Source of the DNA: Pseudomonadota bacterium
GTDB lineage: Bacteria > Pseudomonadota > Alphaproteobacteria > Sphingomonadales > Sphingomonadaceae
Direction: 5' to 3'
Length of the DNA stretch: 34,989 nucleotides
Assembly (NCBI GenBank): GCA_023426225.1
Contig: JAFABD010000270.1
Span: forward strand, 1 to 34,989
The notes beneath the pieces were generated by a model. That model ran no database searches. It saw nothing but the letters and a program-made list of their open reading frames with translations, and was not told where the DNA came from. Of this stretch, positions 25,788-34,306 are shown one piece after another. Position numbers and translations under genes: made by a program. Each line of letters opens with the position of its first letter. The stretch's first letter is position 1.

Positions 25788-27947
25788 ATGCGCCCGATGC
25801 TCCTGTTGCTCAGCCTGTCGCTCGCCGGTCCTGCCGCCGCGCAGGGCACGCCACCATCCGCAAACCCCGCAGGGACGATGATGACCGCACCGATCGCCTA
25901 TCCCCCGACGCGCCGCCAGGATCTGGTGGAGGATCATTTCGGCATCGCCGTGGCCGATCCCTATCGCTGGCTCGAAAACGACGTGCGCAACGACAAGGAG
26001 GTCGCCGACTGGGTCGCCGCCCAGAACCGCGTCACCAACGCCTATCTCGCCACGCTGCCGGGGCGCGAGGCGTTCCGCACGCGGATCAAGCAGCTCTTCG
26101 ACTATGAACGCTTCAGCCCGCCGGTGAAGAAGGGCGGCCGCTATTTCTACATGCGCAACAGCGGGCTGCAGAACCAGTCGGTGCTCTATGTCCGCGATCG
26201 CCTCGACGGCGAGGGGCGCGTGCTCATCGACCCCAATGGCTGGTCGAAGGACGGCGCGACCGCGCTCTCCGAATGGTCGCCGTCCGAGGACGGCCGCTTC
26301 ATCCTCTATGCGATCCAGGACGGCGGCACCGACTGGCGCACCGCGCGCGTGCTCGACGTCGCGACCGGCAAGGACACCGGCGACAGCGTCCACGGCATGA
26401 AGTTCGCGCTCAGCGCGAGCTGGGCAAAGGACGGCAGCGGCTTCTTCTACGCGCGCTATCCCGATCCGCCCGCCGATGCGCGCTTCCAGGCGCTCAACGA
26501 GAACCACCGCATCTATTTCCACAAGCTCGGCACCCCCGAAAGCGCCGACACGCTCGTCTATGCGACGCCCGATCATCCGCGCTGGAGCCATTACGGCCAT
26601 GTGACCGAGGACGGCCGCTGGCTCGTCATCACCACCAGCGAGGGCACCGACGATCGCTACCAGATCACGCTGATCGACCTCACCGATCCGCGCCGCACGC
26701 CGCGCACGCTCGTCGCCGGGCTCGACAACAGCTGGAACTTCGTCGGCAATGTCGGCACGCGCTTCTACTGGACGACCAACAAGGACGCGCCGCGCGAACG
26801 CATCGTGACGATGGACGTCGCCCAGCCGCAGCCCCAGCCGGTCGAGCTGGTCGCGCAGGACAAGGCGACGCTTCAGGGCGCGGGGATCGTCGGCGGGCGG
26901 CTGATCGCCTCCTATCTGGTCGACGCCCGCACCGAACTGCGTCGCTTCACGCTCGACGGGCGCCCCGACGGCGTCGTGCCGCTGCCCGGAATCGGGTCGG
27001 CGGGCTTTTCGGGCGCGTCGCAGGACGATCCCGAGGCGTTCGTCTCGTTCACCAGCTTCAACACGCCGGCCGCGATCTATCGCTACGATGTCGCCACCGG
27101 CAAGATGACGCCCTGGGCGCAGCCCAAGCTGCTGTTCAACCCCGCCGACTACAAGGTCGAACAGCGCTTCTATGCGTCGAAGGACGGCACCCGCGTGCCG
27201 ATGTTCGTCGTGCGCAAGGCGACCACCACCGGCCCCGCGCCGACGCTGCTCTGGGGCTATGGCGGGTTCAACATCGCCTATGGTCCCAGCTTCTCGGCGG
27301 CGCGGCTCGCCTGGCTCGAACAGGGCGGCGTGTTCGTCCTCGCCAACATCCGCGGCGGCGGCGAATATGGCAAGGCGTGGCACGACGGCGGCCGCCTCGC
27401 CAACAAGCAGAACGTGTTCGACGACTTCATCGCCGCGGGCGAATATCTGATCGCCCAGGGGATCACCGGCAAGGATCAGCTCGCGATCCAGGGCGGGTCG
27501 AACGGCGGCCTGCTGATGGGTGCGGTCGTCAACCAGCGGCCCGACCTGTTCGCCGCGGCGCTCCCGGCGGTCGGCGTGATGGACATGACCCGCTTCGACC
27601 GCTTCACGGCGGGCCGCTACTGGGTCGACGACTACGGCTATCCGTCGAAGGAGGCCGATTTCAAGCGGCTCTACGCCTATTCGCCCTATCACAACATCAA
27701 GGGCGGGCGGACCTATCCGGCGATCCTGGTGACGACCGCCGATACCGACGACCGCGTCGTGCCGGGGCACAGCTTCAAATACACCGCGGCGCTCCAGGCC
27801 GCCGATATCGGTCCGCGCCCGCACCTCATCCGCATCGAGACGCGGGCGGGCCACGGCGCCGGCAAGCCGACCGACAAGATCATCGAGGAAACCTCGGACC
27901 TCTGGGCCTTCGCGGCCAAGTGGACCGGGCTCAAGGTCAAGGAATAA
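25788..27947 (+). CDS. Secreted prolyl oligopeptidase (S9A family)
   Basis: 719 residues with a signal peptide over about 1-19 (ending AAAQG), so probably periplasmic. It hydrolyses peptides after proline. An N-terminal segment with DPYRWLEN leads into a seven-bladed propeller (about 90-440), then the alpha/beta hydrolase domain. The nucleophile is Ser571 in GGSNGG, the acid lies in TADTDDRVVP (about 652-655), and the base is His689 in GHGAGKP. The length matches the family. TGGAGTTG precedes the ATG. It is divergent from the glycine-zipper gene and convergent with a TonB receptor, which may hint at peptide scavenging (inference). Confidence 0.95.
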   Translation: MRPMLLLLSLSLAGPAAAQGTPPSANPAGTMMTAPIAYPPTRRQDLVEDHFGIAVADPYRWLENDVRNDKEVADWVAAQNRVTNAYLATLPGREAFRTRIKQLFDYERFSPPVKKGGRYFYMRNSGLQNQSVLYVRDRLDGEGRVLIDPNGWSKDGATALSEWSPSEDGRFILYAIQDGGTDWRTARVLDVATGKDTGDSVHGMKFALSASWAKDGSGFFYARYPDPPADARFQALNENHRIYFHKLGTPESADTLVYATPDHPRWSHYGHVTEDGRWLVITTSEGTDDRYQITLIDLTDPRRTPRTLVAGLDNSWNFVGNVGTRFYWTTNKDAPRERIVTMDVAQPQPQPVELVAQDKATLQGAGIVGGRLIASYLVDARTELRRFTLDGRPDGVVPLPGIGSAGFSGASQDDPEAFVSFTSFNTPAAIYRYDVATGKMTPWAQPKLLFNPADYKVEQRFYASKDGTRVPMFVVRKATTTGPAPTLLWGYGGFNIAYGPSFSAARLAWLEQGGVFVLANIRGGGEYGKAWHDGGRLANKQNVFDDFIAAGEYLIAQGITGKDQLAIQGGSNGGLLMGAVVNQRPDLFAAALPAVGVMDMTRFDRFTAGRYWVDDYGYPSKEADFKRLYAYSPYHNIKGGRTYPAILVTTADTDDRVVPGHSFKYTAALQAADIGPRPHLIRIETRAGHGAGKPTDKIIEETSDLWAFAAKWTGLKVKE

Positions 27948-27998
27948 CCCGGGGCGGGGGCACCCCTGCTTCGGCCGCCCGCCGGGGCGGCACCGCCG

Positions 27999-28033
27999 GG
28001 CCGGTGCGGGGACCACATGCCCCCGCACCGGCC
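27999..28033. terminator. Hairpin between convergent genes, probable bidirectional terminator
   Basis: GGCCGGTGCGGGG (27999-28011) and CCCCGCACCGGCC (28021-28033) make a perfect 13-pair stem with a nine-base loop, between the two convergent stop codons. T-tracts are poor on both sides, so termination strength is uncertain. Confidence 0.5.
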
Positions 28034-28055
28034 GCGGCAGTTTGCCCGCCGCGGA

Positions 28056-30596
28056 TCAGAACCCGGCCGAGAAGGTCAGGAACCACTGGCGCGGCGCGAT
28101 CGGATAGGCCGAATAGCTGTTGGTCGCCGATCCCACCGACACCGTCGACCAGCCCGAAATGTCGCCCAGATTGGTGACGTTCAGGCTGATCTCGGCCTTG
28201 CGCAGCGGCACCAGGTTCGACGGCAGCTTCGCCGCGATCCGGGCCGAGGTCAGGAAATACGACCCCACGCTGGTGTCGTTGACATAGGTGGCAAAGCGCT
28301 TGCCGACGAAGTCGCCGGTCAGTTGCGCCTCGAACGGCCCGACCGAAAGCGATGCGACCGTCTTGTTCATCCATTTGGGCGAACCCGGCACCTGCTTGCC
28401 GCACGTCGGCACCACGCCCGACTGGATGGTCAGCCCGCCGATGCAGCTCCCCGTCGCCGCACCGATCCCGCTCGCGGTCGAGCTATAGTCGCTCTGATAG
28501 GTCGAGCTGTTGTACGACGTGGCGTTGTACAGCGAGAAGGCGCGGCCGAAGCGCAGCGTGAACGCCGCGTCGACGCCGTCGGTGTGGACCGATCCGACAT
28601 TGGTCAGGATCGTCGTGCCGCCGGCGATGCTGCCGCCCGCGATGCCGCCGGGGTTGCTCGGCACGCCCAGCAGCCGGTCGCTGAACACGACATGGTAATA
28701 GTTGACCTGCGCTTCCAGCCCGATGCCGCCGCCCAGCGAGCGCCGCGACCGCAGGCCCGCTTCATAGGTCCAGCTCGTCTCGGGCTTGCCCTGCTTGGCA
28801 AAGGCGTCGAACGCCGCCTGGCTGCCGGTGAACCAGGGCGACAGCCCGCCCGCGGTATAGGCCATGAACTGGTGCAGGTTCTTCTGCGCGTTGACATAGA
28901 CCTGCTCGCCGTCGGTGAACTGATAGGTCGCGCCGATCGCGGGCAGGAACCAGCGTTCGGTGTTGATCCGCCCGCTCGGCAGGTTGCCGGTCAGGCCCGA
29001 CAGCGAACCCGCCTTGGGCTGGACGACATAATAGGCGTTCGCCCATTGCGCGCTCGTCTTGAAACCGGCCTCGATCGTCAGGCCGGCCATCGGCTTCCAC
29101 CGGTCCTGGATGTGAAGCTGCAGCGTCTTCACCCGCGCCTCGCCCTGATACTGGGTGAACAGCGGGTTCTGCGGGCGGATATAGGGCGAGCTGGCGTCGG
29201 GGTTCTTGATGTCGAAACCGTACCAGCGGCGCCACTGGGTCGCGCTGTTATATTCGTACCATCCGCCCAGCTCGATCGCATGGTTGCCCAGCTCGACCGA
29301 CAGGTTCGAGATGATGCCGCGCCGGTCGATGCGATATTCGGTGGTGCGCGTCAGCAGCCCCGATCCGCCGGTCGCCGCGACGAGCGCCGCGCCCAGCGCC
29401 TGCGCCTGGGCGGGCGTGTTGGCGGTGCAGCTTCCCGCGAACGCGCCGTTGCTGTTGCTGCCGAACTTGCAGTTGGTCGCATAATTGGGGTCCAGATAGG
29501 CCTGGACGACCGTGATCGACTGGCCCAGCGGCCCCGCGACGACGCCGACGCCGTCATTGTGGTGCAGATAGGCGGTGTTCGACCATTCGATGCCGTCGCC
29601 CAGATGCGCGTCGTAACGGGCATAGCCCAGATAGTCGGTGCGCTGTGCGTCCGAATAATAGTTGCGGTAATTGCTGCCGACGCTCGCGGGCGTGTTGCCA
29701 TAGGCGTCCATATAGCCGCGCATGCCCGCCAGATCGTCGTAGAAGAAGGGCTTGGTGTACGGGGTATATGCCTGCACCGCGTTGGTCGCGGGGATGCGGA
29801 AGACGGTCGCGTCCTCGTTCGGCTCGGTCTTGTCCGAATAGTCGAAGAACAGCGTCAGCTTGCCGACCTTGTCGTCATGGACGAACTTGGCATTGGCCTG
29901 CCAGCCGCCCTGGATGCCGTTGAAGTCCCAGGCGCGCGCGCGCTGGCGGGCGACCGCCAGATAGCCCGCGTTGCTGCCGCCGAAATTGCCGCTGTCGAGC
30001 CGGACATAGCTGCGCGCGGTGCCATAGGAGCCGAGCGTGTGGTTGACCAGAACGCCGCGCTCGGCGGCGGGGTCGGCCGAGAAGGTCTCGATCGTGCCGC
30101 CCAGGTTGCTCGTCGACGCGGTGGCAAGGTCGCCTGCGCCGGTCGTCACGACGACGCGGCCGACATTCTCCGAAATCACCGCGCGCTGCGGCGACAGGCC
30201 GTTATAGTTGCCGTAATTCTGGTCGCCCAGCGGCACGCCGTCCATCGTGTAGCCGAGCTGCTGGAAATTGAAGCCGTGGATGAAGATCTGCGCGTTCTGC
30301 TCGTTGTTCCCCCACGGATCGGCGGTGATGTACAGCACGCCGGGCAGCGTCTGGATCGCCTTCAGCGGCGAGACGCCGGGCAGGATCTTCTGGATTTCGG
30401 TCTGGGCGATCGCGGTCGCCGATCGCGTCGTCTTGGCGGTGACGACGATGTCGCCGCCGGTCTTTGCCGCGTCGGTCGTGACGTCGGCATCGGCGCGGTC
30501 ATCGGCCGACTGCGCCTGCGCGGGGGCACCCGCGATCAGCGCGGCGAGTCCCGCGGTGGTGGCCAGCGTCAGGCGCAGGCGATTGCGAACCGTCAT
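28056..30596 (-). CDS. TonB-dependent outer-membrane receptor, substrate unknown
   Basis: 846 residues from the ATG at 30596 behind GAGGGGAC; a further in-frame ATG nine codons upstream is rejected because the ribosome binding site fits the inner one. The signal peptide covers about 1-29 (APAQAQS) and the TonB box DIVVTAK is near 49-55. The plug carries AIQTLPGVLYITADPWGNNE, IFIHGFNFQQLGYTMDGVPL and GGTIETFSAD. The long barrel ends FLTFSAGF with the expected terminal Phe. Two Cys pairs sit in predicted extracellular loops (CKFG/GSCT and SCIGG/PTCGK). No riboswitch or sigma/anti-sigma pair is adjacent, so the ligand cannot be named. Confidence 0.93.
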   Translation of the reverse strand: MTVRNRLRLTLATTAGLAALIAGAPAQAQSADDRADADVTTDAAKTGGDIVVTAKTTRSATAIAQTEIQKILPGVSPLKAIQTLPGVLYITADPWGNNEQNAQIFIHGFNFQQLGYTMDGVPLGDQNYGNYNGLSPQRAVISENVGRVVVTTGAGDLATASTSNLGGTIETFSADPAAERGVLVNHTLGSYGTARSYVRLDSGNFGGSNAGYLAVARQRARAWDFNGIQGGWQANAKFVHDDKVGKLTLFFDYSDKTEPNEDATVFRIPATNAVQAYTPYTKPFFYDDLAGMRGYMDAYGNTPASVGSNYRNYYSDAQRTDYLGYARYDAHLGDGIEWSNTAYLHHNDGVGVVAGPLGQSITVVQAYLDPNYATNCKFGSNSNGAFAGSCTANTPAQAQALGAALVAATGGSGLLTRTTEYRIDRRGIISNLSVELGNHAIELGGWYEYNSATQWRRWYGFDIKNPDASSPYIRPQNPLFTQYQGEARVKTLQLHIQDRWKPMAGLTIEAGFKTSAQWANAYYVVQPKAGSLSGLTGNLPSGRINTERWFLPAIGATYQFTDGEQVYVNAQKNLHQFMAYTAGGLSPWFTGSQAAFDAFAKQGKPETSWTYEAGLRSRRSLGGGIGLEAQVNYYHVVFSDRLLGVPSNPGGIAGGSIAGGTTILTNVGSVHTDGVDAAFTLRFGRAFSLYNATSYNSSTYQSDYSSTASGIGAATGSCIGGLTIQSGVVPTCGKQVPGSPKWMNKTVASLSVGPFEAQLTGDFVGKRFATYVNDTSVGSYFLTSARIAAKLPSNLVPLRKAEISLNVTNLGDISGWSTVSVGSATNSYSAYPIAPRQWFLTFSAGF

Positions 30597-31010
30597 GATA
30601 GTCCCCTCTTCGATTATGTGCATGTTGCAGTTGCGAAGCGGGGATGCGGGTAGCGGGGCGGCGAGACGTTTCTGTTATGTTTCTGCGTCGCTTGTGTGAC
30701 GGTCCGGGCGGCCGCCCCGGGGTGCTTGCTCGGGGTGCTTGCAAAATAGGATTTCGCTTGCTTGGTTCGGGGCGCGGCCGGGGGAAGTCGGCGGCGCAGC
30801 GTTGCGCACCTTGCGCCTCGACCGGGCGGTGCGGGCGGTGCGGGCGGGGGCAAAGTGAAATGATTTGGCGCACCTCCCTTCACTTTACCGGGCTTCGCCG
30901 GCGCGGGGGCCGGGGCGGGCGGGGGCCGCCGGACCGGGGTGGTGCGGGCGCGACCGTTTCGGCTTCGTCGCCCCTTTGACAGCGTCGCCTGCGCTCCCTA
31001 TTCGCCGGCC
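30597..31010. other. 414-base intergenic region between the TonB receptor and guaA
   Basis: The gap holds a tandem 12-base repeat CGGGGTGCTTGC at 30718-30729 and 30731-30742, and a perfect eight-base inverted repeat AAAGTGAA (30852-30859) and TTCACTTT (30879-30886), which could be an operator or a hairpin. The guaA promoter is at its right end. No gene was seen; the receptor promoter could not be placed with confidence. Confidence 0.5.
30976..31004 (+). promoter_or_regulatory. guaA promoter, predicted to give a leaderless transcript
   Basis: A perfect TTGACA (30976-30981), a 17-base spacer and TATTCG (30999-31004). The ATG at 31011 lies seven bases after the -10, where transcription should start, and no Shine-Dalgarno is present. 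Confidence 0.6.
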
Positions 31011-32570
31011 ATGACGCTCCAGCACACCGACTCCATCCTGATCGTCGATTTCGGCAGCCAGGTGACCCAGCTGATCGCGCGCCGTGTCCGCGAGGCGGGG
31101 GTCTATTCCGAAATCGCGCCCTTCACCACGGCAGCCGAGGCCTTCGCCCGGATGAGCCCCAGGGGCGTGATCCTCTCCGGCTCGCCTGCCTCAGTGCTCG
31201 ACGAGGGTAGCCCGCGCGTGCCGCAGGCGATCTTCGACAGCGGGGTGCCGGTGCTCGGCATCTGCTATGGCCAGCAGACGATGATGCAGCAGCTCGGCGG
31301 CGAGGTGCTGCGCGGCGACTCGGGGGAATTCGGTCGCGCCTTCATCGAGATCGCCGATCGCTGCGAGCTGTTCGACGGGCTCTGGAACCCGGGCGAGAGC
31401 CATCAGGTGTGGATGAGCCATGGCGACAAGGTGACGGCGCTGGCGCCGGGCTTCCGCGCGGTCGCGGCCAGCCCCGGCGCGCCCTTCGCCGTGATCGCCA
31501 ATGACGAGCGCCGCTATTATGCGATGCAGTTCCATCCGGAGGTCGTCCACACCCCCGACGGCGCGCGGCTGCTCGCCAATTTCGTTTGCCATGTCTGCGG
31601 CCTGTCGGGCGACTGGACGATGGCCGAGTTCCGTCAGGCCAAGATCGACGAGATCCGCGCCCAGGTCGGGTCGGGCCGGGTGATCTGCGGGCTGTCGGGC
31701 GGCGTCGATTCGGCGGTGGCGGCGGTGCTGATCCACGAGGCGATCGGCGACCAGCTCACCTGCGTGTTCGTCGACCACGGGCTGATGCGTTCGGGCGAGG
31801 CCGACCAGGTCGTCAGCCTGTTCCGCGGCCACTACAATATCCCGCTCGTCCATGTGAACGCCGAAAAGCTGTTCCTCGACGGGCTCGCCGGCGTCACCGA
31901 TCCGGAGGCGAAGCGCAAGTTCATCGGCAAGACCTTCATCGACGTGTTCGAGGAAGAGGCGAAGAAGATCGGCGGCGCCGATTTCCTGGCGCAGGGCACG
32001 CTCTATCCCGACGTGATCGAAAGCGTCAGCTTCACCGGTGGCCCCTCGGTGACGATCAAGAGCCACCACAATGTCGGCGGCCTGCCCGAGCGGATGAACA
32101 TGAAGCTCGTCGAGCCGCTGCGCGAGCTGTTCAAGGACGAAGTCCGCGCGCTCGGCCGCGAACTGGGGCTGCCCGAGGCGTTCGTCGGCCGCCATCCGTT
32201 CCCCGGACCGGGTCTCGCCATCCGCATCCCGGGCGAAGTGACCAAGGAACGCTGCGACATTCTCCGCAAGGCCGACGCGATCTATCTCGAGGAAATCCGC
32301 AATGCGGGCCTCTATGACGCGATCTGGCAGGCGTTCGCCGTGCTGCTGCCGGTGCGCACCGTCGGCGTGATGGGCGACGGCCGCACCTATGACAGCGTGC
32401 TGGCGCTGCGGGCAGTGACCTCGACCGACGGCATGACCGCGGCGGTGTTCCACTTCCCCGGCGACTTCCTCGCCCGCGTCGCGACGCGCATCGTCAACGA
32501 GGTCCGCGGCGTCAACCGCGTGGTCTATGACTATACGAGCAAGCCCCCCGGCACGATCGAGTGGGAATGA
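31011..32570 (+). CDS. guaA: GMP synthase (glutamine-hydrolysing)
   Basis: 519 residues. It converts XMP, ATP and glutamine to GMP, the last step of guanine nucleotide synthesis. The N-terminal class I glutaminase domain has Cys85 in GICYGQQ and the His175/Glu177 pair in QFHPEVV. The ATP-pyrophosphatase domain has the P-loop LSGGVDS near 228-234. The C-terminal dimerisation domain ends PPGTIEWE. The start MTLQHTDSILIVDFGSQ was chosen from family length; the frame is open upstream. Its 3' end is a known integration hotspot for genomic islands, and integrase remains follow here. Confidence 0.98.
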   Translation: MTLQHTDSILIVDFGSQVTQLIARRVREAGVYSEIAPFTTAAEAFARMSPRGVILSGSPASVLDEGSPRVPQAIFDSGVPVLGICYGQQTMMQQLGGEVLRGDSGEFGRAFIEIADRCELFDGLWNPGESHQVWMSHGDKVTALAPGFRAVAASPGAPFAVIANDERRYYAMQFHPEVVHTPDGARLLANFVCHVCGLSGDWTMAEFRQAKIDEIRAQVGSGRVICGLSGGVDSAVAAVLIHEAIGDQLTCVFVDHGLMRSGEADQVVSLFRGHYNIPLVHVNAEKLFLDGLAGVTDPEAKRKFIGKTFIDVFEEEAKKIGGADFLAQGTLYPDVIESVSFTGGPSVTIKSHHNVGGLPERMNMKLVEPLRELFKDEVRALGRELGLPEAFVGRHPFPGPGLAIRIPGEVTKERCDILRKADAIYLEEIRNAGLYDAIWQAFAVLLPVRTVGVMGDGRTYDSVLALRAVTSTDGMTAAVFHFPGDFLARVATRIVNEVRGVNRVVYDYTSKPPGTIEWE

Positions 32571-32887
32571 TTTTTGCCCATCCGGGCGTATCCAAAAATA
32601 CGCCACGATGCGACATAAGTGGCTGAAATATATAAATAAATATCTCGGAATCCTTCGGCATCTATCGCTGGGTTAGCCTCCGGAATGACGGTATGGCTGA
32701 CGGTATGGCGCATCTTGTCTCATCCGAAAATCGCATATACCGTCAGGGCTAAGAGAGCTTCTGACGGTATATTTTTTGACGTAATGCTCTGTAAACGCAG
32801 AGAAAATACTAATCAGAAGGGCCGTTTTTGGCCTGACGGTATAATTGGGCGCTCTCCGGCATATTTTGACCAATCTGGAGGGTGTGG
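32571..32887. other. Low-GC junction after guaA with TGACGGTAT iterons
   Basis: This 317-base stretch is clearly richer in A and T than everything before it. Immediately after the guaA stop, GGCGTAT (32585-32591) and ATACGCC (32598-32604) form a seven-pair hairpin. TGACGGTAT occurs at 32686, 32698, 32762 and 32834 on the plus strand and at 32737-32745 on the minus strand, with one more copy inside the integrase at 32953. These look like binding sites for the integrase arm domain or an accessory factor. No gene was seen. Confidence 0.6.
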
Positions 32888-33160
32888 ATGTTGACCGACG
32901 CCGCCATTAAGGCCCTGAAACCGAAAGAGAAATTATACAAGATCGTGGACCGTGACGGTATGTATGTCGTGGTCCAGCCCTCGGGCGCGATCGTCTTCCG
33001 CCTGGACTACCGACTGAACGGCCGCCGGGAGACGTTGACGCTGGGGCGCTACGGTCCCGCTGGGCTCTCCCTGGCTCGGGCGCGTGAGAAGGTGGTCGAT
33101 GCTCGACGCGCCATTTCGGAGGGCCGCTCGCCAGCGCAGGAAAAGCAGCGCGGAGGCTAG
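32888..33160 (+). pseudogene. Truncated tyrosine integrase (DUF4102 arm-binding domain only)
   Basis: 90 residues from an ATG behind GGAGGG. The start LTDAAIKALKPKEKLYKIVDRDG, followed by YRLNGRRETLTLGRYGPAGL and LARAREKVVDARRAISEGRSP, matches the N-terminal DUF4102 domain of P4-like integrases, which binds arm-type sites. Full-length relatives have about 400 residues with a core-binding and a catalytic Arg-His-Arg-Tyr domain, both missing. The break comes just after SPAQEKQR. The TAG overlaps the convergent DUF4238 stop in a CTAG. It could be a deletion remnant or, less likely, a free-standing DNA-binding protein. Confidence 0.8.
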
Positions 33161-34071
33161 ACCGAAGGGAGGCCTCGTGCGGTGACCTGCGTTCGGACCT
33201 CGTCAATTCGCGCATGTTCGCCGACCAGCCAAAGGCGCGCGCGCGCCGCGCTCTCATAGTTTAGATCGTCGACCTCGAACGGCTTGGCGATCGAGCTTGC
33301 GATACCCTGCCGTGGCGTTTGGGACGGCTTGAGGTAGAGTGCCGTCGTCTTGGACAGCGGCGTTCGCAGACCTGATCCCAGATCCGACTTCTCGTACAGA
33401 ACGGCGGCGTCGCCCAGAATAAAGCCGGCATTCGCATCGGTCCTGATCTGCCAGTCCAGGCCGAGCAGCGCGTTGCGGACGATGTCGCGGCCCTTTGGGT
33501 CGCGGATGAGATCGGTGAACGGCAATTCCGGGAATCCGCCGGCGGCGTCGAGCGCGGAAATGATGCTGTCGATATCCCGCTCGGCCGTGGACAAGGCGCG
33601 GATATGGTCGAACTCGTCCTCGCGGATATCTGCGCCCGGAAACTGAGCGGCTAGCGCAGCGGCGAAGGATGCGTAGTCCTGCGCGTCGACAGCACCAAGC
33701 AGCGCCAGGGCATATTCCTGCGTGCGTGGCCGGTAGGACGCGAGCGTGCCAGGGTCGCGCATGATCTGCGCCGCAAGGAAGGTTGCAAGATCGAGCTTGG
33801 CGGGTTCACCGTGATCGCCCGACAGGACACGGTCGAAGGCGTTGGCGCCGGCCGTATCGATCACACCAAGCTCGTTCGTTTCGAGGCTCGTATCATCCAC
33901 GCCGCCGGGCTGGATCGTATACAGATCGAAGACCTGCATCATCGCCTTGGACGATCGTTGCTTGATCCGGTCGTCGTTCCACTCGTAACCCCAGAGTTTG
34001 CCATCGGTGCTGATGAATTTCTTGATCCAGAACTGCGGGACGAAGTGGTGTATGCGTGGCTTGTTGTTCAT
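33157..34071 (-). CDS. DUF4238 domain protein
   Basis: 304 residues starting MNNKPRIHHFVPQFWIKKFI, the hallmark N-terminus of DUF4238 (HHxVPQFxxxxF), a family of unknown function often found in accessory regions. The protein appears soluble, with no signal peptide or transmembrane helix. The conserved His-His near residues 8-9 and later acidic residues could be catalytic, but this is not established. The ribosome binding site is weak (GGAG about 14 bases upstream). It is convergent with the integrase remnant and divergent from an OLD-type ATPase, with 235 bases between the two starts. Confidence 0.75.
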   Translation of the reverse strand: MNNKPRIHHFVPQFWIKKFISTDGKLWGYEWNDDRIKQRSSKAMMQVFDLYTIQPGGVDDTSLETNELGVIDTAGANAFDRVLSGDHGEPAKLDLATFLAAQIMRDPGTLASYRPRTQEYALALLGAVDAQDYASFAAALAAQFPGADIREDEFDHIRALSTAERDIDSIISALDAAGGFPELPFTDLIRDPKGRDIVRNALLGLDWQIRTDANAGFILGDAAVLYEKSDLGSGLRTPLSKTTALYLKPSQTPRQGIASSIAKPFEVDDLNYESAARARLWLVGEHARIDEVRTQVTARGLPSV

Positions 34072-34306
34072 GGTCGGTGTCGATCACTCCAGAAGATCAT
34101 TGTGCGGATCGATTGCTAGGGGTCGATCAGTACACCGCGCGCCGGCCAACGGAAGGGCCGCGGTCCAGCTCACATTTAAAAATCGTTAGGTTTGCCGAGG
34201 CCGCGATGGTTTCCCGCGTGGATTGCCATTGGCGATCGACAGCGCCTCAGTTCAAATAGAATAAAGATTCGCGGCACTCGGTATTCTTCGCCGAGCGGGA
34301 GGGGGC

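Noticed and set aside
28017..30653. An 878-codon open frame on the plus strand across the TonB receptor
   Set aside because: The minus-strand product has a signal peptide, TonB box, plug and C-terminal Phe; the plus-strand frame is compositional shadow.
34200..34306. A promoter for the OLD-like ATPase around TAGAAT near 34256
   Set aside because: The only -35 candidates lie at 15 or 22 bases, outside the acceptable spacing.
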